From positions 55,456 through 119,455 of the forward strand of contig CAZJWR010000003.1 of assembly GCA_964549765.1 (NCBI GenBank): DNA of 64,000 bases. The letters run 5' to 3'. The notes under the pieces are model-generated. The model did not search any database, was not told the DNA's origin, and worked only from the letters and a program-made list of their open reading frames with translations. The position numbers were made by a program, and so were the translations under genes. The DNA comes from CAZJWR01 sp964549765. Its GTDB lineage: Bacteria; Zixibacteria; MSB-5A5; GN15; JAAZOE01. Positions 1 to 8,638 of the stretch are shown piece after piece. The number at the start of each line of letters is the position of its first letter. Positions within the stretch are counted from its first letter, which is position 1.

Positions 1-228
1 CCTTGGAAATCAAGAGGCGTAAACTGATGTCAAAATGGCATTGCTATTCTGCCGTATTGGCTGCAATAACTGCCAATCATGTCATATCGGCAGTCATGAT
101 GACGATGGGCATGATTCGTGGTTTGTGAATCAACTACATCTCACGCGTGCAAGGTACGGGTGGGCCACCGTAGTTTGATTGCTTGAAGTCATGATTTATG
201 AAACAGCCCCGTTGTGCTTAAATGGGAG
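1..228. other. Window edge, no confident gene
   Basis: This stretch lies downstream of the BamB-like lipoprotein gene. I see no convincing terminator. A 33-codon plus-strand ORF at 27-128 has a weak AGAGG-like sequence upstream and a hydrophobic composition, but nothing else supports it. Whatever lies further left is outside the window. Confidence 0.4.
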
Positions 229-1347
229 TTATCCCTTGAAACAATACAGACGCTCTTTGCGATCAGAAACGAGTATCAACCCTCCGCCGACCTGGGCGGG
301 CATGGTCACGGGGCCTTCCAAGCGCCTGCGGTCGATAAGCTCACCCGTGCTTCGGTCGAGGCTATAGAAGTGGCGATCATATGATCCGACTAGAACGGCG
401 CCGTCATAGATCACCGGTGTGGCCGTAACGACCCCTTCAGTCTGATAGCGCCATATGATTTCGCCGGTGGTCTTCGCCAGGCAATACATGGCGCCGTCGG
501 TGCCGCCGAAGAAAATTCGGGATTCCGTCTCGGCGACGCGACCGTGGATCTGAAAACCGATCGGCTGCTGCCAGACGATCAATCCGGTGGTTTTATCAAC
601 GGCATTCATGCTCCCGTCGGCGAGCCCGAAGTACAGGTATGATCCGACGGACAGATCGGAGACAATGCTATAATCGAATTGTGCGTCCCAAACAGGTTCG
701 CCGTTGCCCGCCTCCAGCGCCCGGATCATGCCGTCGCCGTCACAATAGTATACCGTGGAACCGTCCGATACCGGGGACACGTCGACCAGTTCTTTCGATT
801 TGACGCTCCAGAGCGTGTCCAGGCTGGGAAATGTGAATGCGGCCAGGCCTTCGGTGGTCCCGACGACAAGAATATCCGCAACCAGTATCGGCCCGGATCG
901 AATGTTCCGGACGACACGTTTATCGATCCTGTTTCCGTTGTAGAGATTGGTTACGCTGACTTCACCGTAAGGAACTTTTCGAATGAAGACGAGAAGGGAG
1001 TCGGCTACAACCGTATTGAGTATGATGCCATGTCGTTTCTTTATCTGCGCCGCCCGGTCGCCGGTCGTGCGGTCATAGGCGAGGATACGGTCATGGGTCG
1101 ATCTGAATACGACAAAACCGCCCGACGCCAGCAGGGGACTATCGGCAGACCCCTTTATCTTCTTTTCGTAGAGAAGATTTAAGCGTCCATCGAATGTATC
1201 GCTCGAAGCTGAGAATGTTTCGACGCCGGAGGCGACATATTTTGACGGCGGTGAAAGAAGCTCATTTTTTCGTGACAGGTTTTTCGAGGCGCAGCCGGTC
1301 AGGGCAAGTACGGCAATAAGCGGCGCAATCGGCAGGAATCTACGCAT
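229..1347 (-). CDS. PQQ-like beta-propeller outer-membrane lipoprotein (BamB-like)
   Basis: The 372-residue product starts with a lipoprotein signal (LTGC lipobox, Cys19) followed by Ala, consistent with sorting to the outer membrane. The body has repeated beta-propeller blades of the PQQ/BamB type, for example TGEIIWRY and GNGEPVWDA, each pairing a Gly-Asp/Ser-Tyr strand with a TG-x-x-x-W turn. The open frame extends further upstream, but this start is chosen because the ATG overlaps the TAA of the preceding Omp85 fusion gene (TAATG), implying translational coupling, and because it is followed at once by the signal peptide. BamB helps BamA fold barrels in proteobacteria. Here the partner would be the Omp85-type barrel encoded just upstream. 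That role is inference; any PQQ-propeller scaffold lipoprotein would look similar. Confidence 0.85.
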   Translation of the reverse strand: MRRFLPIAPLIAVLALTGCASKNLSRKNELLSPPSKYVASGVETFSASSDTFDGRLNLLYEKKIKGSADSPLLASGGFVVFRSTHDRILAYDRTTGDRAAQIKKRHGIILNTVVADSLLVFIRKVPYGEVSVTNLYNGNRIDKRVVRNIRSGPILVADILVVGTTEGLAAFTFPSLDTLWSVKSKELVDVSPVSDGSTVYYCDGDGMIRALEAGNGEPVWDAQFDYSIVSDLSVGSYLYFGLADGSMNAVDKTTGLIVWQQPIGFQIHGRVAETESRIFFGGTDGAMYCLAKTTGEIIWRYQTEGVVTATPVIYDGAVLVGSYDRHFYSLDRSTGELIDRRRLEGPVTMPAQVGGGLILVSDRKERLYCFKG

Positions 1348-4211
1348 TAGAAATTCCATCCGAAAAAGAACTGTGTTTCGGTGTGTTTGGAGATATGATG
1401 GAAATCGTGCCGTCGCGCGATATCGAAGCGGAGAACAACCAGATACCCAAGAGCGACTCTGAACGAAACCCCGAAGGAACCTTTCCAGGGCTGCCACTTG
1501 TCGTCCCAGGCCGCCGCGAGATCGTGGAAAATGGCGCCCCGGATGCCCCGAAGATGGAAACTGCCCAGCGGGAATGCCACCAGGAAATCATTGATAAGCG
1601 GAAAGCGTAGTTCTTCGGAATTGAACAGGATATTCCGATTATAGAAGGCCCGGCGGTCATAGCCGCGGAACGACCAGCTGCCGCCCAGGTATATCCGCTG
1701 CGGTTCGACCCCGGAGGATGAAAACGCAAAGAAGCGGCTCGCGATACAGGACAGATATCCTATGCGAAGATAGTGGCGAATATCGGCCAGCGCCAGCCGG
1801 TTAAATTCCTGCTCGCTGCGGAAGTCATAGGTCCAGCCCACGGTCAGATTGACCCGCCGGCCCTCCAGCGGCCCGGTTGTTTCCCAAAGCGTGTTATCGG
1901 TGATGTAGCTCAGCGAAAATGTCGTCGGGAGAGCGATGCGGCTGCGGCGAAAACCGACGTCCTTGTCGGAATATCGGGAAAATACGGTCGCCTCGAACCG
2001 GTCGAATTTGGAGATCGGGTAGCCGGCGAAAAGAACGCCGCCAACCTGACGTTCGTAATAATATCCTTCATAATCGTTATAATATTGATCATAAAGGTGG
2101 AAGGCGCCGACGCCCCAGTTCAGCCGCGCCGAACGACGCAGGTAGGTCACGGCGCCGTTGAAACTGGAAAGGAATTCGTCCTTGTTGCGGGCCGTGTTGG
2201 AGAGAAGGAAAATAAAAGTATTATTGCCCAGCACGTCGCTCATGGCGACCTGGACGCCGCCCAGTGTTCCATAAACTTCATCGTACGCCACTGCCGATTG
2301 GGCAATATCCAGAGAATAATCGGTGGCATACTTGACCGTGGTCGCCTTGGCGCCGGCGCCGATCTTGCCGGGGAACCATTCACTGTTGACGGGTGGTTCG
2401 GTTGCGGCAAACACCGGAGTGGCTTCTTCAATGGACATTTTGAAAATCTGGAATCCCCGGTTCTGGTAGGCGGAGAAGTATAGTTCATCCGGTTCATCCC
2501 CGAAGCGGGGATCATACGCCCCGGTGATGAAGTGTGTCATTTGAACCATGCCGCCGTCGGGATCGACGCTGAAAATATTGAAGGCGCTCTTATCGCCGCG
2601 GTCGGACGAAAACACGATCTGCGACCCATCGGGACTCTCGGTAGCGCCGCGATCATGGTAAGGACCGTAGGTCAGACGTTCGATGACCCTTTCATCGATC
2701 CGATAGCGGTAGAGCGCAAGATAACCGTCGTACCCCTCTCCCCCGCGATCGCTGGAAAATATAATGGAACGGCCGTCGTGGCCGAAACAGGGATCGACAT
2801 CATAGTAGATGTCGTCAGTAAGCCGCGTCAGACCACCGGAGGTCAGATCGAGAATATAGAGATCGGAGTATCCCGATGACCGGCTGCCGGAGAAAACGAC
2901 CCGTTTACCGTCGGGCGAAAAATGGGGCGAGGCGATGGCAACGAGGCTGTCAAACTGGTACTTCTCGGTGATCGACCGTTTCTCGATATCATAAAGGTAT
3001 AGGACGTCTTTTTCCTTGGACTTGGACGAGAAGGCCAAGAAACGATTGTCGTACTGGTCGACGCCGCTGGTCATGAGATGCAGCGATTCGAACCGGGCCG
3101 ACAGGTCGCCTTTGATCAACGTGATCGACCGGTCGCTGTCGCCGTCGGCGGGAATCATGTAGATGGCCGAATACCCTTCCTTGTTGGCCTTGTAGATAAC
3201 CCACTGTTCCAGTTCGCCTCTCTTATTGGTGAGCGTAACCGGGACCGGCCTGACGGCGAATTGCCGCCGGGTCAGCCGGGTGGCTTTCTTGTCGGGAAGA
3301 TCAAGCGAGGCGATCTGCGGGAAATATTTCTTCTTAAGAGAGTAGGTCCATTTTTCCGAGAGCGTGTTCAAATCGTCGCCAAGCGCATACTGCATAAGCT
3401 CGTCGAAGCGGCGGCTCATGTCCCAGTCGTCGAACAGCCGCGTCAGTTTGTCTTCGCCGTATTCGGCCGAGATAAAATCGCATATCGACTGGCCGAGCTT
3501 GTACATGAAATACGATCCCTCGACCGTCCAGAGCTGTTCAATGGACGGCAGGGTGCCGTTGATGACCATGTCGCGGACGATCAGGTCGGCTTCGCTATCC
3601 CATTCCCGCGACCAGTGTTCGGCCAGCCCCTCGGTAAACCACAGAGGCGGGTAAGCGACCGAATTGCGCCCGTATTCGCGGGCGGTGCGGCTTATTTTGG
3701 CGATGGTGAAGACATGGACGAGTTCATGGCGGATGACGCGATCGAAATCATAGAAGGAGCCGTTGTATGGGACAACCACGCGCCCCTTGATGAATTCGGT
3801 GAATCCGGCGACGTTTTCGGGCAGCAGCGACCACGTCACGTTGGTTTGCACGAAATAATTGGGATTGCTGTAGATGATCAGCGGAATTTTGGAATAGATC
3901 TCAAGATTAAATTTGGCGGCAAGGAGTCGATAAGAATCCTCGGCCGATTTGGCGGCGATTTCGGCCAGGTCGCCTTCACGGCTGTAGAAATAAATCTTGA
4001 AATGGTCGGTGGTCATGACCTGCCAGTCGAAGGTGGTGTATTGGACCTTGTTTTTGCCGAAATAATATTGCGCCGACGCGGGCACGGCGGTGATAATCGC
4101 GAGGGCTGCGAGAACGAAGGCGAATATATATCTATGTCGAATCACTCGATATCCAGACAGAACATGGGTGACGTTTTCCACCCTTTTACTCACGGTACTA
4201 TGACGTATCAT
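1347..4211 (-). CDS. Metallopeptidase-like / TolB propeller / Omp85 barrel fusion protein
   Basis: This 954-residue exported protein has a signal peptide (about residues 27-47, ending in ASA). A gluzincin-like domain follows, with HELVH at 162-166 and the likely third zinc ligand Glu194 in WFTEGLAEHW. Next come several PD40/TolB-type repeats at about 410-590 (SPDGxxIVFSSDR pattern). The C-terminal third is predicted beta-barrel and ends in Phe, with an RGY-type motif (GSWSFRGYDRR) typical of Omp85/BamA surface antigens. A surface or periplasmic peptidase tethered to its own barrel is plausible but unproven. The start is uncertain: the ATG at 4211 has only a weak GGA upstream, and an in-frame GTG at residue 23 is an alternative. 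The stop overlaps the next gene by 1 nt, and amrS ends 64 nt upstream. Confidence 0.85.
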   Translation of the reverse strand: MIRHSTVSKRVENVTHVLSGYRVIRHRYIFAFVLAALAIITAVPASAQYYFGKNKVQYTTFDWQVMTTDHFKIYFYSREGDLAEIAAKSAEDSYRLLAAKFNLEIYSKIPLIIYSNPNYFVQTNVTWSLLPENVAGFTEFIKGRVVVPYNGSFYDFDRVIRHELVHVFTIAKISRTAREYGRNSVAYPPLWFTEGLAEHWSREWDSEADLIVRDMVINGTLPSIEQLWTVEGSYFMYKLGQSICDFISAEYGEDKLTRLFDDWDMSRRFDELMQYALGDDLNTLSEKWTYSLKKKYFPQIASLDLPDKKATRLTRRQFAVRPVPVTLTNKRGELEQWVIYKANKEGYSAIYMIPADGDSDRSITLIKGDLSARFESLHLMTSGVDQYDNRFLAFSSKSKEKDVLYLYDIEKRSITEKYQFDSLVAIASPHFSPDGKRVVFSGSRSSGYSDLYILDLTSGGLTRLTDDIYYDVDPCFGHDGRSIIFSSDRGGEGYDGYLALYRYRIDERVIERLTYGPYHDRGATESPDGSQIVFSSDRGDKSAFNIFSVDPDGGMVQMTHFITGAYDPRFGDEPDELYFSAYQNRGFQIFKMSIEEATPVFAATEPPVNSEWFPGKIGAGAKATTVKYATDYSLDIAQSAVAYDEVYGTLGGVQVAMSDVLGNNTFIFLLSNTARNKDEFLSSFNGAVTYLRRSARLNWGVGAFHLYDQYYNDYEGYYYERQVGGVLFAGYPISKFDRFEATVFSRYSDKDVGFRRSRIALPTTFSLSYITDNTLWETTGPLEGRRVNLTVGWTYDFRSEQEFNRLALADIRHYLRIGYLSCIASRFFAFSSSGVEPQRIYLGGSWSFRGYDRRAFYNRNILFNSEELRFPLINDFLVAFPLGSFHLRGIRGAIFHDLAAAWDDKWQPWKGSFGVSFRVALGYLVVLRFDIARRHDFHHISKHTETQFFFGWNF

Positions 4212-4275
4212 GTTTCCATTTCGCTTGATAATAAATTATATCGGTTTTGACGGCGGTCATGTCAAGAGGTGTTGT

Positions 4276-5277
4276 TCAAGTTTTATTGAGGATTATATCG
4301 GCGGCCCGTCCGCATTTGCCGCATTTTCTGTCCTTGTTGACGCCGGTAAGCTTCGTCTGATACCATGAACGGGTTACCAGCGTATTGCCGCAGGCTGGGC
4401 AACGGGTGTCGGAGCGACCCTCGATCTGCATATTGCCGATGAAGATATAGTTCAGGTACTGATCGATAATCTCACAGGCGCTAATCAGCGTCTGTTTCGA
4501 AGTGGCCGGCTTGTCCAGTTGATAATCGGGATGGTAGGCCGAGAGATGCAGGGGGATATTTTTGTCAACCGAGGCAAGGAACTCGCCCAGCTTATGGAAA
4601 TCCTCGTCGCTGTCGTTCAACTCCGGAATGACCAGATTGGTGACCTCCAAATGCGCGGGCGAGGCGCCCACGATGCGGATGACTTCGAGAACCGGCTCCA
4701 GTTTTCCCTTGCAGATGCGGCGGTAGAATTCCGGGCGCATGCCCTTGAGGTCGATGTTGAAGGCGTCGATTAACGGTAGTAATTCCCGCAGAGGTCCGGG
4801 ATTGATATAGCCGTTGCTGACCATAACATTCACCAGTCCGGCCTCGCGGACCCTGGGAGCGGCGTCGAGCAGATATTCGAACCAGATCATCGGTTCGGTG
4901 TAGGTATAGGCGACGCCGACCGATCCGCGTTGGGCGCCGACCCGAGGAAGTTCCTCTGGGGAAATATAGGCGGTCGGCGCTTTCTCCTGCGAAATTTGCC
5001 AGTTCTGGCAATTCTGACACGAGAGGTTGCAGCCGTTGACGCCGATGGAAACGATATCGGCTCCGGGGAGAAAATGATAGAGCGGTTTTTTTTCGATGGG
5101 ATCAATGGCGACAGTCACGGTCTCGCCGTAATTTTCCGTCATAAGCCGGCCGGCGTCGTTGAACCGGGACTGGCAGATGCCCCGGCGATCCGGTTTCAGG
5201 CGGCATTCTGCCGGACACAGATGGCATTGCACCCGATCATCTTCAAGTTTTTCGTAATGTAGCGCTTCTCTGATCAT
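4276..5277 (-). CDS. amrS: AmmeMemoRadiSam system radical SAM enzyme
   Basis: The 333-residue protein has the radical SAM cluster motif CxxxCxxC (Cys83, Cys87, Cys90 in NGCNLSCQNC). It also has the N-terminal cysteine set (Cys18, Cys21, Cys25, Cys35) and C-terminal CxxC pairs characteristic of AmrS. AmrS proteins normally co-occur with Memo and AMMECR1 homologues; neither is in this window. The ATG overlaps the stop of the GT9-GmhB fusion gene by 4 nt (ATGA), so it is co-translated with an envelope-sugar gene. The substrate is not known to me. Confidence 0.9.
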   Translation of the reverse strand: MIREALHYEKLEDDRVQCHLCPAECRLKPDRRGICQSRFNDAGRLMTENYGETVTVAIDPIEKKPLYHFLPGADIVSIGVNGCNLSCQNCQNWQISQEKAPTAYISPEELPRVGAQRGSVGVAYTYTEPMIWFEYLLDAAPRVREAGLVNVMVSNGYINPGPLRELLPLIDAFNIDLKGMRPEFYRRICKGKLEPVLEVIRIVGASPAHLEVTNLVIPELNDSDEDFHKLGEFLASVDKNIPLHLSAYHPDYQLDKPATSKQTLISACEIIDQYLNYIFIGNMQIEGRSDTRCPACGNTLVTRSWYQTKLTGVNKDRKCGKCGRAADIILNKT

Positions 5278-6836
5278 TTTCCATTTATGATACGTTCTGC
5301 GGCAGCAGCCAAATCGTCGCCTATATAATACGGGCGGGAATATATGTGCGTGGGCAATTGCTTTTCGGCTTCAGCGCCTTTGCCGGTGCGAACCAATAGC
5401 GACCGGGGGCCGACGGCAAGCCCGCACTGAACGTCGGAATATTTGTCTCCAATCATGAACGATCGCTTGAGGTCCAGACCCAACTTCCGGGCGGCCTCTT
5501 CCAACATCCCGCCTTTGGGTTTGCGGCAGTCGCAGTCCGCCGTGAATTCGGGATCATCGCCGTCGGCGAGGTGCGGGCAATACCGCACATCGTCGGGTTC
5601 GGCATCCTTTTCGCGCATCTGCCGCCGCAGCTCCTCGTGGATAACATCCACTGTCTGGGCGGTGAAAAAGCCTCTCGCCACGCCGGACTGATTCGACACG
5701 ACGACTATTTTATAACCGGCCTTCTTCAGGTTCTCAACCGCTTCCATCGAACCCGGCAGAAATTCGATTTTATCGGGATCGGCCAGGTAGTCGTTGTCGA
5801 TAATCAGGGTCCCGTCGCGGTCGACGAACACGGCCGGGTCGAGTTTGATCTGATCGAGCATAGCGGCGACTTTATCGTAGACCATGTCCACGGTCAGGCG
5901 GGTGAAGCAGTATTGCATGTCCCGATAGCAGGCCTTGTTTCCGTGCAGTGAACACGGCCGGCAGGGTTCATCGATGCCGAGCACGACATCATGGACGCCC
6001 TTGGGGGAAAAGCCGAGCTGTTCATGGGTTGGGCCGTAGAGGGCCACGGTGGGTGTGCCGACGGCCGATGAGACATGCATCAGACCGGAATCATTGGTGA
6101 GCGTCAGGCGGCCGGCAGAAAGTAGCGCCGCAACTTCGGGCAGCGGGCGGTCGATATGGAATGAGACGAGATCGTCCGGGAGATTTTGAAAATGACTCTT
6201 GAGATCGGCTTCAGCCTTACCGAGTAAGATGCGCACAGGAAATTTGAAGTCATAGATGATCCGCTCGGCAAGTTCTGCGAATCTTTCCGGCGGCCACGCC
6301 TTTACCGCAGCGCTGGCGCCGGGGACGATGGCCACGCCTTCGCGGCGGAGCCCATCGCCGGACAAGACGTTATCGGGAAGATCCAGATCCGGCAGACGGG
6401 CCAGACGGGCGCCTTTCAGTTCGTCGATGACGCCGTTGTACAGATCGATCGTATGCGGCACCGGGGAAACGAATTTCTTCTGATTGACAGCGGCCTGACG
6501 TCCTTTGCGGCGTTTGTGATAGACGACCTTGTAAGGCGCTTTGGTCAGGGCCGAGAGATGGAACGAACGGAAGTTCTTGTGTAAATCAACCATCAGATCG
6601 GGATTGAATTCGTCGATCCGCGACGAAAGTTCGACCAGGTCGAAATAATTGCCGTCATCGGGAAAGGCGATCACGTCGTCAACTCCCGGCAGCATTTTCG
6701 CCAGCGGACGATACATTTCCCGCGTCACGAAAACGATGTTTGTGTCGGGATACAAAAAGCGCAGATTTTTTATGGTCGGTCCGGTCAGGGTGACATCCCC
6801 GAGCCGGCCCAGTCGAATCACGGCTATGGTTTTCAT
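5274..6836 (-). CDS. GT9 heptosyltransferase-like fused to GmhB-like HAD phosphatase
   Basis: This is a 520-residue two-domain protein. Residues 1-325 form a glycosyltransferase family 9 (ADP-heptose:LPS heptosyltransferase) domain, with the N-terminal IRLGRLGDVTLTGP and the later TLTNDSGLMHVSSAVGTPTVALYGPT. Residues 335-520 match D,D-heptose-1,7-bisphosphate phosphatase (GmhB): catalytic DRDGT at 339-343, SNQSG at 381-385, zinc ligands Cys420, His422, Cys435 and Cys437, and GDKYSD at 463-468. The two activities bracket ADP-heptose use, since GmhB acts during precursor synthesis and GT9 transfers the sugar. The start at 6836 overlaps the uppP stop (TGATG); a longer frame upstream is unlikely. 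The fusion probably serves LPS-core or surface glycan assembly at the inner membrane. Confidence 0.9.
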   Translation of the reverse strand: MKTIAVIRLGRLGDVTLTGPTIKNLRFLYPDTNIVFVTREMYRPLAKMLPGVDDVIAFPDDGNYFDLVELSSRIDEFNPDLMVDLHKNFRSFHLSALTKAPYKVVYHKRRKGRQAAVNQKKFVSPVPHTIDLYNGVIDELKGARLARLPDLDLPDNVLSGDGLRREGVAIVPGASAAVKAWPPERFAELAERIIYDFKFPVRILLGKAEADLKSHFQNLPDDLVSFHIDRPLPEVAALLSAGRLTLTNDSGLMHVSSAVGTPTVALYGPTHEQLGFSPKGVHDVVLGIDEPCRPCSLHGNKACYRDMQYCFTRLTVDMVYDKVAAMLDQIKLDPAVFVDRDGTLIIDNDYLADPDKIEFLPGSMEAVENLKKAGYKIVVVSNQSGVARGFFTAQTVDVIHEELRRQMREKDAEPDDVRYCPHLADGDDPEFTADCDCRKPKGGMLEEAARKLGLDLKRSFMIGDKYSDVQCGLAVGPRSLLVRTGKGAEAEKQLPTHIYSRPYYIGDDLAAAAERIINGK

Positions 6837-7627
6837 CAATACATCACTAAAAACGAAATCGCGCCGGCCACAAGGCAATAAAGCCCGAATAGATAAAAGC
6901 GGCCGGTGGCGACGATTTTCAACAGGTAGTGGATCGCCAGCAGACCAACAATGAAGGATACCAGCGCGCCAACAACATACTCTATTCTTGTACCGGAGGC
7001 GATTAATTCAGTTCCTGAAGATAGCGTATCGAGGAGGAAGGCGCCACCGATGGCCGGAACGGCCAGAAGAAACGAGAATTCCGCCGCCAGTGACGGGTCC
7101 ATCCCGAGAAACATGGCGCCTGAGATGGTCGTCCCCGACCGGGAAATTCCCGGCAGAATGGCGACGGCCTGAGCGCAGCCGATCGCGAGACCACGAGCCA
7201 TCGTCAGTGGTTTCTGCCTATTCACCGCCAGCCGCGTCAGCAACAGGATAATTCCGGTGACCATAAGCATCAGAGAAGCGAACTCAGGCGAGTCGAAGGC
7301 CTTTTCGAAGTACCCTTTAAGCGAAAGGCCGATAACGCCCGCCGGAATGGTGCCGATCACAACCGCCCAGAAAAGCCGTCGGTTTTTCTCCGGCTCCGGG
7401 GCGCTTGGACGGAAGAGGATCGCCTGCGCGACGGTGTAAATTCTGCGACGGAAGTACACGAGGACCGCCACCAGGGTGCCCATATGCAACCAGACTTCCA
7501 GATGAAGGCCGGGCGCCGACAGACCCAGGAGTTTTTGTGTGATGACCAGATGTCCCGAAGACGAAATCGGGAGAAACTCGGTCAGCCCCTGGATAATACC
7601 CAGAATGAGAGCGTCAAATAAATTCAT
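6836..7627 (-). CDS. uppP: Undecaprenyl-diphosphatase
   Basis: The 263-residue polytopic membrane protein belongs to the BacA/UppP family. The glutamate-containing motif QGLTEFLPISSSGH is at 13-26 and the second signature PGISRSGTT is at 159-167. It dephosphorylates undecaprenyl-PP to recycle the lipid carrier for peptidoglycan and O-glycans, which fits the GT9-GmhB gene joined to it by a 1-nt overlap. The Shine-Dalgarno match is weak. It is 56 nt downstream of the porin-like gene, with no terminator between them. Confidence 0.97.
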   Translation of the reverse strand: MNLFDALILGIIQGLTEFLPISSSGHLVITQKLLGLSAPGLHLEVWLHMGTLVAVLVYFRRRIYTVAQAILFRPSAPEPEKNRRLFWAVVIGTIPAGVIGLSLKGYFEKAFDSPEFASLMLMVTGIILLLTRLAVNRQKPLTMARGLAIGCAQAVAILPGISRSGTTISGAMFLGMDPSLAAEFSFLLAVPAIGGAFLLDTLSSGTELIASGTRIEYVVGALVSFIVGLLAIHYLLKIVATGRFYLFGLYCLVAGAISFLVMY

Positions 7628-7683
7628 ATCAAACCGGCGTGACCCTTGTGGTAAGCAGTGATTCTCGGTCAGTTATCTCCGCA

Positions 7684-8364
7684 TCAAAAGGCGGCAATAT
7701 CAATACCCAGCATAAAGGCGGTCTGGTCATCGATCTGGAATTCGGCGGTAAAATCGACCAGGGGCGTCACCGAGAAAAGCGCGCCCATATTCAACCCGAT
7801 CTCAAAATCAGAATCCGAATACCCTTCGAGTCTCCGGTTATCTCGATAAAAGGCGTCGGCATGGTTTCTCTGATACCGTAGGTTGAGCCGTGCATACGGT
7901 TCGATGGAGGACCGGTTTTGGAAAACGAAGGGCCGCGAGGCTATGACCGATCCGCCAATACCGAGCACATCGTACCATTGCAGGACGGCGTATTCCATGC
8001 CGGCCCCAAGGGAGAGGTCAATCGGATTACGATAGCCGCCTTCGGACGCCTCACCCGTCTTTCCGTCGCTGAATTTCCACAGCAGGTATTTGGCGTCGAC
8101 GCCCATGATGATATGCGGATCTGTGTGGGAACCTTCCTCATCGATAAATCCGAGGCGGAATCTTCCTTCGGTAAACGGGCCGAAGCCGTACCGGAACGAT
8201 CCCACGACGGCGAAAGCATCTTCGGCGGAAACGATATATCCACCGATCTTCCCCGCATTGGCTGGGAGAATACTGGCCGGACTCATCTGGCCGAGAAATT
8301 GCGCCGAGGCGGTCGCGGCTGAAATCAGCACTATCGCGGTGAAAATCAAAACCGTTCTTCGCAC
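7684..8364 (-). CDS. Small outer-membrane beta-barrel protein
   Basis: The 226-residue exported protein has a signal peptide (VLIFTAIVLISAATASA) followed by alternating aromatic and polar strands, and it ends in Phe, the usual barrel signal. I do not recognise a specific family. The GTG at 8364 is chosen over an upstream ATG at 8388 because AAAGGAG lies 6 nt before it and the signal peptide begins there. It heads the minus-strand envelope cluster that continues into uppP. Confidence 0.75.
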   Translation of the reverse strand: MRRTVLIFTAIVLISAATASAQFLGQMSPASILPANAGKIGGYIVSAEDAFAVVGSFRYGFGPFTEGRFRLGFIDEEGSHTDPHIIMGVDAKYLLWKFSDGKTGEASEGGYRNPIDLSLGAGMEYAVLQWYDVLGIGGSVIASRPFVFQNRSSIEPYARLNLRYQRNHADAFYRDNRRLEGYSDSDFEIGLNMGALFSVTPLVDFTAEFQIDDQTAFMLGIDIAAF

Positions 8365-8400
8365 TATAGACTCCTTTCCAATTTGCAATTTACCATGCTC

Positions 8401-8428
8401 TATATACGCGCCGTATTCGGTACGTCAA
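8401..8428 (-). promoter_or_regulatory. Sigma-70-type promoter for the barrel gene/envelope cluster
   Basis: TTGACG (8428-8423), a 16-bp spacer and TATATA (8406-8401) predict a start near 8394, about 30 nt before the GTG. It is divergent from the NSS transporter promoter. Confidence 0.6.
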
Positions 8429-8464
8429 CAAAAACTAATCCCGGCGGCCGGTTTAAGTTTAACC

Positions 8465-8493
8465 TTGACATTGCCGGCGGCTCTTTCTACTAT
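8465..8493 (+). promoter_or_regulatory. Sigma-70-type promoter for the NSS transporter
   Basis: TTGACA (8465-8470), a 17-bp spacer and TACTAT (8488-8493) predict a start near 8500 and a leader of about 140 nt. I recognise no riboswitch fold in that leader. Confidence 0.6.
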
Positions 8494-8638
8494 GTGACAA
8501 ATTTTTCGCGACGATGGTTTATCGGCCGCAGCCGCGCTCGTTTCGCCGCCGACATCGAATTCGAATTTGCATCGCCCGGTTTTGGGAACTTTCTGGGGCG
8601 GCTGCGATTGTTCTGCCACTGAATGCGGGAGGAATGAC

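Noticed and set aside
27..128. 33-codon plus-strand ORF near the left edge
   Set aside because: It has only a weak ribosome-site match, no neighbour and no recognisable feature; chance ORFs of this length are common.
229..1497. Longer start for the BamB-like lipoprotein
   Set aside because: The extra 50 residues lie inside the Omp85 fusion gene and would bury the lipoprotein signal peptide.
3078..4250. 390-codon plus-strand ORF opposite the Omp85 fusion gene
   Set aside because: It is an antisense shadow of a high-GC coding region and lacks any family features.
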